A DNA stretch of 18,413 bases from Akkermansiaceae bacterium UBA1315 (GTDB lineage: Bacteria; Verrucomicrobiota; Verrucomicrobiia; Verrucomicrobiales; Akkermansiaceae), in NCBI GenBank assembly GCA_002307065.1, contig DBTN01000050.1, positions 1 to 18,413 of the forward strand, written 5' to 3'. Shown here piece by piece: positions 6,096 to 13,208 of the stretch (position 1 is its first letter; each line of letters opens with the position of its first letter). The translations under genes were made by a program, and so were the position numbers. Below the pieces are notes generated by a model. That model was given only the letters and a program-made list of their open reading frames with translations. It did not search any database and was not told the DNA's origin.

Positions 6096-7474
6096 CGCAG
6101 GGGTCTCCATTGGGAAAGTTGTTCGGGGAAAGGACAATTCGCGCAGTCGGAGAAATCCTCCAGACAAAAATCGTGATAAACTTGGAGCAGCGCCTGGTGA
6201 TGGCAAACGCGGCGCAACCACGGCGATGCGGCGTCCATGCTGCCGAACAGTCGCAAGCCGCAGCGTTTTACTTTTTCGTTTGGCGAGGAGCTCCGCAGTT
6301 TCAAGTAACCACCGAAGCTCATTCCATTCTCGTGAAGGGCCAGCGGGATCAAATGATTCGCCAACAATTCCAGCGCTTGCGAGCGACCGAACAGCGCCAC
6401 TTTTTGCTCGGAGTATTTCGACGTCAGCGTGTGGCGATGAGACCAGAACTCGTGCTCCAGCGATTCGAGGAAATCGATGACCGGTTTGGCCTGGAAAGGT
6501 CGGGCGAGTGCCAGCTTTCGGTAGCGCGGCCACACCGCGACGAGGGTGGCGAGCGTGCCGGTTCGTCGATGCGGATGATTCGCGGGGCGTTGGCCGGACG
6601 TTTTCCACTGGATCGCGCGTTCTGGATCCACTTCGAAACGGGTTCGCACTTTCCACCATGCGTCCCACAGCGTCCGCAAATATTCGCGAACATCCGGACG
6701 CGCCAGCTCGTGGAGATCCGGCGCGAGAAATCCGGCGGTTCCGAACAAAATTCCTTCGGCCGACTCCGGATCTCCGCGCAGCGCGGAAAGGGACGCGCGT
6801 TGCGAAAGCAGCCGCATCGCCAGCGCGTTCCCGCGGTAGCCGAGCGTTTCCGCGGTCACTTGAAAAAGCGCCGCATCCCGGCCGTGAGCGTCGGACAAAC
6901 GGAGGAAGCGTCGGGTTTTCGCGGCAGCGCGGTGTTTCGCCGCCTGTTCGAGCAATTGGTCGATCGCTCCAGTGGGAAGATGTCGCAATGGGAAAAGGCA
7001 GCGGCCGGGCCGGGCAATCGCGACGTCGCGGGCCGGGCGGTTCAAGGCGTCGGAAAGTTGCGTTTCCGAAATCTGGATCTGCGCCACTTCCTGATGATCG
7101 GGCGTGCGGATGAAATTTTTCCGATGACCGGCTTGAAACACCACGTGCAGCACGACGTTTGCAAATGCCGGATTGGTCGAGTGACCGTGGGATTCCCAAT
7201 CCGCGCCGGTTGTTTCCAATTCGAGATCACCGGTTTTCAGCTCACCGGCGATTTCCACGGCGACTTGGGAAAAATCCGGTCCCGCTCCGCGATTCCATTC
7301 ACCGAACTGGACGATCTTCACCGGTTTCCCGGTGGTCGTGCGAAAGTCCCGTCCAAATGCGCCGGAAAACCACAACGCTTGCAACTCCAGCTCCGGCGGC
7401 AAAGCAGACGCCGAGGTCTCGGCAAAAGCCAGCGGCGGATGCCAGATCGATTCTAACAGAAACGAGTAAGTCAT
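6092..7474 (-). CDS. DUF2851 family protein
   Basis: A 460-residue protein starting MTYSFLLESIWHPP, matching the DUF2851 family as I recall it in Bacteroidota and Verrucomicrobiota. Features are the LQALWFSGAFGRDFRTTTGK region, a GDLELE stretch (about 80) and a Cys cluster at the C-terminus (Cys424, 437, 444, 447 in CLEDFSDCANCPF) that may bind metal. No signal peptide or membrane segment is visible. The biochemical function is not known to me. It starts 15 bases after the TIGR03790 stop and overlaps thiS by four bases, so it is central in a minus-strand operon. No clear Shine-Dalgarno sequence precedes the ATG. A long plus-strand reading frame over the same region is an antisense shadow. Confidence 0.85.
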   Translation of the reverse strand: MTYSFLLESIWHPPLAFAETSASALPPELELQALWFSGAFGRDFRTTTGKPVKIVQFGEWNRGAGPDFSQVAVEIAGELKTGDLELETTGADWESHGHSTNPAFANVVLHVVFQAGHRKNFIRTPDHQEVAQIQISETQLSDALNRPARDVAIARPGRCLFPLRHLPTGAIDQLLEQAAKHRAAAKTRRFLRLSDAHGRDAALFQVTAETLGYRGNALAMRLLSQRASLSALRGDPESAEGILFGTAGFLAPDLHELARPDVREYLRTLWDAWWKVRTRFEVDPERAIQWKTSGQRPANHPHRRTGTLATLVAVWPRYRKLALARPFQAKPVIDFLESLEHEFWSHRHTLTSKYSEQKVALFGRSQALELLANHLIPLALHENGMSFGGYLKLRSSSPNEKVKRCGLRLFGSMDAASPWLRRVCHHQALLQVYHDFCLEDFSDCANCPFPEQLSQWRPLR

Positions 7475-7489
7475 GGAAGGACGGTGCGC

Positions 7490-9046
7490 TTATTTCCCCA
7501 CAGGGGCCGGCGGCGGCGGATCAAGAATGTCCATCCAGCCACGTAACCCTTGAGCTTCCGGAAGTGAGCCGTAACGAGCTTGTGCTTCGCGAATCCCGGC
7601 GAGGGCCGAGTCTTTCCGACCCGCGAGCCTCTCCATGCCGATGAGATGAAAATCCTGGCGAACTTTGTCTTCCTCTTTCACGTAATGATATTTCGCTTCG
7701 AGAAACCATTTCCCCGCTTCCGTCGGGTTTCCCCGTTGCAGCAGGCCCAATCCGACGGCTTCCTTGAGAATTCCACTGCCCGTCCGTTCGGTCGCGGCGA
7801 TCAATTGTTTTTGTAATTCCACTGGATCTTCCTGCCATTGGATGGACGCCGCACGCAGTGCGCGGTAATCGTTATCTTCCGCTTTCAGAGGCCCGCTATT
7901 GTCGAATTTCGCATAAGGGCGATACAGCGGATCCCCGAGCACCACGCCTTGCCAGGAGGACGCTGGGATCGACATCCATGCCGCATCCACCAACGTATGT
8001 CCGGCGAGCAAGCGGTTGTTGAGGATTTCGAAATGATGGCTCAAGTGAAGATACGGCTCGTAGACATTTCCGATCGTCGCTGCGGCTCCGCGTTCTAACA
8101 GACCACCACTCCAGTTGTGATTCGCATCGGATAACTGCACTGCGCTGAACGAATGAAGATGCATCGCGACCGCGCCTTTTTTGAAATAGAAACGGGAATT
8201 AAGAAACGGTCCGCTCACATGCAGATCATACCAACCATAATAAAGCGCCGCATCGGTGAGAGGATAGTTCGTCGGCAAGGTATCGTTAAACCGATCAACG
8301 ATGGTCGGAATCCCAGCCGCAGTCGTTTCCTTCGCGATCTCTTCCAACCATTGATCTCCTTCCGGATATTTATTGGCGATATCGATATACGCACGCCCCC
8401 AAAGACCGGTTTTTTCCGTCTCGATCGCGTCCTGGATCATCCGTTCGCACGTCTCCAAACGAGGGGCATCGATGCGTGCCGTTGCGACGAAAAAAGGAAA
8501 GTTCGCTTCAGAAATCGACTTTTCCGTCTGATACAGCGGGTTCTTCAGAATCCCTTCCGCCGGTGGCCCCTGGACCCCGAAAAGTGCCAACTCCGAGTCT
8601 ACGGACGCTTCATTTCTCCCGCCGATCATGTCCTTCGGATCCACCGTCAATCCGGCGGGGAGCGGACCGGGCTGAATGCGAAGCGGGACGCCTTTCATCA
8701 TCAAAAGAACCCGGATTTCATTTTGAATCGGTAGGATGATTCCATTCGCTTCCTTCGCCAAACGCCACCACCCGCGCTCCTGAAACGTCCGCATCAGCGG
8801 TTCACGAATCGTTTTTTGATAAACTTCCCGCGAAATATCCTGCGTCACGGGCATTTCCAGACCGATCAGATTTTCGTTCGGGATGCCACGCGCGTCGCGA
8901 TAAATCTCTGCCAACTTTTTCGAATCCGCCGACGCCGAGTTATAGACGACCGCCACCTGCCTGGGTCGCAGCGGAGCGGCAAGTGCCGGAATCAGTCCGA
9001 GCAGCCAGAAACCCAGAATCACCAATCTTTTCATGCCGTCTATCAT
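7490..9046 (-). CDS. TIGR03790 family protein, secreted
   Basis: A 518-residue protein. The N-terminus MKRLVILGFWLLGLIPALAA is a typical signal peptide, so it is probably exported. It is followed by RPRQVAVVYNSASADSKKLA and a Tyr-x-x-x-Arg-Gly-Ile-Pro element (YRDARGIPNENLIGLEMP), a hallmark I associate with TIGR03790. These proteins occur in Verrucomicrobiota, Planctomycetota and Acidobacteriota and have no established function. The C-terminal third is helical with TPR-like text (EAVGLGLLQRGNPTEAGKWF). Two starts are possible: ATG 9046 (MIDGMKRL) or ATG 9034; the latter gives the cleaner signal peptide. It sits 15 bases after the MBL gene stop and 15 bases before DUF2851, so the genes form one transcription unit. 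Confidence 0.82.
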   Translation of the reverse strand: MIDGMKRLVILGFWLLGLIPALAAPLRPRQVAVVYNSASADSKKLAEIYRDARGIPNENLIGLEMPVTQDISREVYQKTIREPLMRTFQERGWWRLAKEANGIILPIQNEIRVLLMMKGVPLRIQPGPLPAGLTVDPKDMIGGRNEASVDSELALFGVQGPPAEGILKNPLYQTEKSISEANFPFFVATARIDAPRLETCERMIQDAIETEKTGLWGRAYIDIANKYPEGDQWLEEIAKETTAAGIPTIVDRFNDTLPTNYPLTDAALYYGWYDLHVSGPFLNSRFYFKKGAVAMHLHSFSAVQLSDANHNWSGGLLERGAAATIGNVYEPYLHLSHHFEILNNRLLAGHTLVDAAWMSIPASSWQGVVLGDPLYRPYAKFDNSGPLKAEDNDYRALRAASIQWQEDPVELQKQLIAATERTGSGILKEAVGLGLLQRGNPTEAGKWFLEAKYHYVKEEDKVRQDFHLIGMERLAGRKDSALAGIREAQARYGSLPEAQGLRGWMDILDPPPPAPVGK

Positions 9047-9061
9047 GCCCGATCCAACCCA

Positions 9062-9859
9062 TCATGCAAGGCTGCCCAAAGCAAGCGTCAGCCCATCCCA
9101 CGCGACCCGAATCCGCGGCGGCAACGACAATTCCAATGCGACGTGTTCATTTTCGTGACCGAGATGCGTCAGCCACGTCTCGCGCGCTTCGGAAAGCTCC
9201 GCAACGGCCAACGCTTCATGCAGGGAAAAATGCGTCGGGTGCGCGGACGGACGCAGAGCATCGACAATCAGCACGTCAACGCCGGCGATTTTTTCCAAAG
9301 TCGAGTCCGGGATCCGCTTCACGTCCGGAATGTAGGCCACCCTTCGCGCGCCCGGACATTCGAAAAGAAATCCGATCGTCTTCACCGAAGCATGGAAAAC
9401 CGGTAACGGAGTGATTCGCAGATCGCCGTAATGAAACGGCCCGTCGATGATCCGCGGATCCGGTTTGATGTAACCTTTAAAAACGTTCTCCGGGGAAAAC
9501 GCCCAGCCGAACATCCGTTGCAGCGCCGTCATGCATTCGTCCGTGGCGTGCAATGGCAAGGGCGATTCCCTCCGCCAACAAAACGCCCGCATTTCGTCAA
9601 AACCGACGACGTGATCCATGTGAGCATGGGTGTAAATCACCGCATCAATCTCCCGCAAACCCTCGCGCAGCGCCTGCGCCCGCAGGTCCGGACCGCTATC
9701 TACCAAAATCGTCACGTCCCCCGCCCTCACCACGACCGATGAGCGCAATCGTTGATTTTTCGGGTTTTTTGAAGTACATACGGCACAATCGCAGCCGATT
9801 ACCGGAACCCCGACCGAGGTACCGGTCCCAAGAAATGTTAAGGAAAAATCCGCTGACAT
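9062..9859 (-). CDS. MBL-fold metallo-hydrolase, PhnP-like
   Basis: A 265-residue protein with ATG at 9859 (MSADFSLTFLGTGTSVGVPV). Metal ligands are in THAHMDH (77-83), His156 in PVFHAS, Asp179 in AYIPDV and His232 in LTHLGHE. The N-terminal IGCDCAVCTSKNPKNQRLRS (21-40) is the Cys-rich, Arg-rich element of PhnP-type phosphoribosyl 1,2-cyclic phosphate phosphodiesterases and relatives. No C-P lyase genes are nearby, so it is more likely a general cyclic-phosphate or nucleotide phosphodiesterase. Upstream codons in the same frame run antisense into recN and are not coding; an alternative ATG at 9883 would add eight residues. First gene of the minus-strand operon, divergent from recN with only 48 bases between starts. 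Confidence 0.87.
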   Translation of the reverse strand: MSADFSLTFLGTGTSVGVPVIGCDCAVCTSKNPKNQRLRSSVVVRAGDVTILVDSGPDLRAQALREGLREIDAVIYTHAHMDHVVGFDEMRAFCWRRESPLPLHATDECMTALQRMFGWAFSPENVFKGYIKPDPRIIDGPFHYGDLRITPLPVFHASVKTIGFLFECPGARRVAYIPDVKRIPDSTLEKIAGVDVLIVDALRPSAHPTHFSLHEALAVAELSEARETWLTHLGHENEHVALELSLPPRIRVAWDGLTLALGSLA

Positions 9860-9907
9860 TGATTCTGCGGCGGACCCTTGCATACTGACGGCGCTTCCGC
9901 AAAACGA

Positions 9908-11557
9908 ATGCTCACGCTCCTCAAAATCCGCAATCTCGCATTGGTCGACGAACTCGTCTGGGAACTTGGCCCGGGCCTCATCGGTGTCACCGGTGAAACC
10001 GGTGCGGGAAAATCCGTGATCGTCGGCGCTCTCAAGCTCGTCCTTGGCGAACGCGCCGAAAAATCCCTCATCCGCACCGGAGAGGAAAATTGCTCGGTCG
10101 AAGCGGTTTTCGAACTGCCCGATACGGCAGAAATCAACGCGATCCTCGAAGACGGCGGGCTGGCACCTTGCGACGATACCCAACTGATCATTCGCCGCGT
10201 TGTTGGACAAACGGCCAATCGCCAATTCATCAACGACTCGCCCGTGACGCTCGCCTTGCTCAAACGGCTGGGTGAACACCTCGTTGATCTCCACGGCCCG
10301 CACGATCATCAGTCGCTGCTTTCCACCGAACGTCAGCTCGCGATGCTCGACGCCTACGCCGGTGCGGAAAATCTGCTGGCCGCTTACCGGGAATCCTACC
10401 GGTCATGGCGGGCGAAAGCCGCCGAACTTGAGGAAATCCGCCATGCGGAAAACGCCAGCGAGCAGGAAATCGAAATCCTCCGTTATCAGATCCAGGAAAT
10501 CGAAGCGGCCAATCTCAAACCGGAGGACGAACAGGATCTGGAAGACCGGTGGCGCCGCGCCTCGAACTCGACCCGCTTGGTCGAAGCCGCAGCCGCCGCG
10601 AGTTCCGCTTTGAATGGCGAAGACGGAATCCTTGAACGTCTCACGGAAGTCCAACGCCTCGTCAGAGATTTGGAAAAACTCGATCCATCCATCCGCGAGC
10701 GGACCGCTTCTCTGGAGACCGCCGCTCTGGAACTCCAAGAGCTGGAAAGCAATCTCGCCGATTACGTCGAAGAACTCGACATCGATCCCGCCGAAGCCTC
10801 CACTCTGGAAGAGCGTGTGAATCTTCTGGAATCGCTGAAACGAAAATACGGCCCATTTCTCACCGATGTGATCGCCCGCCGCGACGCTGCCGCAGCACGG
10901 CTCGATACGATCGAAAATCGTGGTGAAAAAATCGAGACGCTCGAAAAAGAACTGACCGGTTTGCGCGAAACCGTCGAAGCCGCCGGCAAATCTCTCAGCA
11001 CCAGTCGCCGCAAAGCCGCGCCGAAATTGGCGAAAGAAATCTCCGTTCAGCTCAAAGATCTCGGGTTTAAACAATCCTCTTTCGAAGCGCCACTCACCGG
11101 GTTGACCGAACCGGGACCGCAAGGCCGTGAATCGATCGAATTCCAATTCGGACCGAACCCGGGCGAGCCGCTTTTGCCGCTTCGTCAAATCGCCTCCTCC
11201 GGCGAAATTTCCCGAGTCATGCTCGCCGTGAAATCCGCCCTGGCCGATCAGGACGCCACGCCGTTGATGGTTTTCGACGAGATCGACGCGAATGTCGGCG
11301 GCGAAGTCGCCCGCGCGGTCGGACGGAAGATGGCCGCTCTCGGGACACGCCACCAAGTCGTCGCCATCACCCATTTCCCGCAAGTCGCGGCGACGGCAGC
11401 CCATCATTTTGTGGTCGAAAAAATCGTCACCGGAGGTCGCACACGATCGCGGATTTATTCGGTCACGGGCGAAACTCGTATCCAGGAACTCGTCCGCATG
11501 CTCGGCGGAGGCGGCGAACAAGCACGGGCAATGGCCGCATCCCTCCTCACCTCATGA
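9908..11557 (+). CDS. recN: DNA repair protein RecN
   Basis: A 549-residue SMC-like ATPase acting in double-strand break repair; length agrees with the family. Walker A GETGAGKS (29-36) follows the typical opening MLTLLKIRNLALVDELVWEL. A long charged coiled-coil region lies in the middle. The ABC signature is in SSGEISRVMLAVKSALAD, followed by Walker B LMVFDEIDANVGGEVA and the H-loop region VVAITHFPQVAA. The ATG at 9908 is chosen because homology starts there; a TTG ten codons earlier is less likely. No obvious Shine-Dalgarno sequence and no recognisable LexA box lie in the 48-base divergent gap. The stop overlaps the next gene by four bases (ATGA). Confidence 0.95.
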   Translation: MLTLLKIRNLALVDELVWELGPGLIGVTGETGAGKSVIVGALKLVLGERAEKSLIRTGEENCSVEAVFELPDTAEINAILEDGGLAPCDDTQLIIRRVVGQTANRQFINDSPVTLALLKRLGEHLVDLHGPHDHQSLLSTERQLAMLDAYAGAENLLAAYRESYRSWRAKAAELEEIRHAENASEQEIEILRYQIQEIEAANLKPEDEQDLEDRWRRASNSTRLVEAAAAASSALNGEDGILERLTEVQRLVRDLEKLDPSIRERTASLETAALELQELESNLADYVEELDIDPAEASTLEERVNLLESLKRKYGPFLTDVIARRDAAAARLDTIENRGEKIETLEKELTGLRETVEAAGKSLSTSRRKAAPKLAKEISVQLKDLGFKQSSFEAPLTGLTEPGPQGRESIEFQFGPNPGEPLLPLRQIASSGEISRVMLAVKSALADQDATPLMVFDEIDANVGGEVARAVGRKMAALGTRHQVVAITHFPQVAATAAHHFVVEKIVTGGRTRSRIYSVTGETRIQELVRMLGGGGEQARAMAASLLTS

Positions 11558-12102
11558 GCCGGACCTACAAGGCCATCCCCGAATCCGTCGAAGCATCGTC
11601 CGCCGAACTTTCCGCATCGCTGGGGCTGCCTTGGCGCGGGCCGGGCATGCCGAGAATGGTGATCGGCCGCCGCGAGTGGATCGCCTTGCCGGATCTTGGA
11701 ATTTCCCCGCTCAACGCCAAAACCGACAGCGGTGCACGCAGCTCCAGCATCCATGCGGAAAATGTAGAAATTTCCGCCGACGAAAAAACCGTCCGTTTCT
11801 CCACGGTGAATCACTACAATCAGCGGATGGACTGCGAGGCGGCCATCGCCAGTTTGCGCCGTGTCCGGAGCTCGACCGGAGTTGCGGCGACACGCGTTTT
11901 CATTGAAACCACCGCGATCTTACCGGGCGGATTTAAGTGGAAAATCCTCGTCAGTCTTGCAAACCGGTCGGACATGCGTTGCCCGCTGCTTTTGGGACGG
12001 CGCGCGCTATCCGGCTATTTTTTGATCGATCCACAAGGCGCGCACCTCCTCGGTTCGCTTCGGGAGCTGGAGCGTTTTGTTTCCGGGAACCGGCCCGCGT
12101 GA
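11554..12102 (+). CDS. RimK-linked retropepsin-like protein ('ATP-dependent zinc protease', COG4067)
   Basis: A 182-residue protein of the family named ATP-dependent zinc protease, whose members are predicted retropepsin-like aspartic proteases. The diagnostic block IGRREWIALPDLGISPLNAK (37-56) is followed by TDSGARSSSIHA, with catalytic DSG at 58-60, and NRSDMRCPLLLGRRAL near residues 137-152 matches the conserved C-terminal element. In many bacteria members sit beside rimK and trim or process poly-glutamate tails of ribosomal protein S6. No rimK is in the window. It overlaps recN by four bases (ATGA), so translation is coupled, although a functional link to repair is not established. The first about 30 residues look like an extension relative to typical members. 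Confidence 0.85.
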   Translation: MSRTYKAIPESVEASSAELSASLGLPWRGPGMPRMVIGRREWIALPDLGISPLNAKTDSGARSSSIHAENVEISADEKTVRFSTVNHYNQRMDCEAAIASLRRVRSSTGVAATRVFIETTAILPGGFKWKILVSLANRSDMRCPLLLGRRALSGYFLIDPQGAHLLGSLRELERFVSGNRPA

Positions 12103-12161
12103 AACCCATCCATTTCTCGGCAGAGTGTTGGGAAAATTGACAGATCGGCTCTCGATCGCTA

Positions 12162-13208
12162 TTGGCATCGGCATTGTTTGAAGGGGAAAAAGCACCTGGG
12201 AAATTTCCCGCCATCCAAACGGAATCGATCGATCCGACGGCCGCAGGTTCACCCGTCGCTGACAGCCACGACTCCGAAAAACTCGATCCGTTTCGCGGCA
12301 TCGTTTTCAAAGACTCAAACATCGAAAACTCTGCAAAATTTCCTCCCGCTCTGAAGCACTCGATCACCCGTCCGCCGATTCGCAAACGGAGGCCGTTGGA
12401 GCGCCTCCGCCCCGGACCGGTCGGCTGCCACGAAGCGGCATTCGTCACGAAAATTTTCCGCGCGGCTGGATTTGATCCGGCGAATTACCGGTTGGCTCCT
12501 CTTGCCCGGCGCATCCCTGCGTGCCTCCGCGCTCTGCGGGTCGAAACGTTGGAAGAAGCTCTGGATTTATTCCAAAGTTCGCCCACCGCTCTCAACACCG
12601 CGATCCATTCGCTGCTCATCGGAACGACGAGCTTTTTCCGGGACGAAACGGTTTTTCACCAGCTCCGCGAGCAAGTGATCCCGGACATTCTCTCCCGACG
12701 CAAGGATCCGAAAATCTGGAGCATCGCCTGCTCCGAGGGAGCTGAGCTTTATTCGGTCGCGATGTTGGTGGCCGACTACCAACCGCTCTGCGAAGCCCAA
12801 TTTTACGGAACCGATTGTCGTTCCTCCGCCATCGAAATCGCCCATCGCGGGCATTATCACCCGAGCGCTCTGGAAAGTTTACCAACCGGTTTTCTCGAAA
12901 AGTATTTCACCCAAGAGCACGGAGCTTTCACCGTTTCTCCGCACGTTCGGACGTCCGTCGGCTGGGCGGTTTCCGACATTCTTTCCGAGCAACTCGGCAC
13001 GCCGGGTGCATGGGATCTGATTTTATGTCGGAATCTTGCGATCTATCTTGATGAAACCACCGTTAAAAATCTCTGGGCGAGACTGGCCGCGGCGCTCACT
13101 CCCGGAGGATTTCTGATCGTCGGAAAAGCCGAAAAACCCACCGCTTCCGGGCTGCAGCGGGAAGGCCCTTGCATTTACCGAAAGACTTCATTTTGCCATC
13201 CTTTTTGA
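12162..13208 (+). CDS. CheR-type SAM-dependent methyltransferase
   Basis: A methyltransferase of the CheR family, which methylates glutamate side chains of chemoreceptors. With the TTG at 12162 it has 348 residues. The helical N-terminal domain lies at about 90-150; then LIGTTSFFRDETVF (152-165) is the family TxxFFRd motif, IWSIACSEGAELYSVAM (185-201) the SAM-binding loop, YGTDCRSSAIEIA the acidic loop, CRNLAIYLD (289-297) the CRNvliYf motif, and GGFLIVGKAEK the C-terminal strand. The start is uncertain: residues 1-80 are low in family signal, and TTG at 12396, right after GGAGG, would give 270 residues, closer to the usual length. Its TGA overlaps the ATG of the hybrid kinase by one base. 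No MCP, CheA or CheW is nearby, so its substrate is probably not a classical receptor. Confidence 0.82.
   Translation: MASALFEGEKAPGKFPAIQTESIDPTAAGSPVADSHDSEKLDPFRGIVFKDSNIENSAKFPPALKHSITRPPIRKRRPLERLRPGPVGCHEAAFVTKIFRAAGFDPANYRLAPLARRIPACLRALRVETLEEALDLFQSSPTALNTAIHSLLIGTTSFFRDETVFHQLREQVIPDILSRRKDPKIWSIACSEGAELYSVAMLVADYQPLCEAQFYGTDCRSSAIEIAHRGHYHPSALESLPTGFLEKYFTQEHGAFTVSPHVRTSVGWAVSDILSEQLGTPGAWDLILCRNLAIYLDETTVKNLWARLAAALTPGGFLIVGKAEKPTASGLQREGPCIYRKTSFCHPF

Noticed and set aside
5895..7199. Long minus-strand frame ending in ThiS, as if ThiS were a C-terminal fusion
   Set aside because: Only the last 66 residues are protein-like; the rest is an alternate frame of DUF2851. An ATGA overlap explains the junction.
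6110..7456. Long plus-strand open frame (448 codons) opposite DUF2851
   Set aside because: Antisense shadow of a well supported gene; Arg-rich low-information translation with no recognisable motif.
9860..10309. Upstream extension of the MBL hydrolase
   Set aside because: Runs antisense into recN with no family resemblance; homology starts at MSADF.
10403..11521. Minus-strand frame of 372 codons inside recN
   Set aside because: Antisense shadow of RecN, whose motifs are all on the plus strand.
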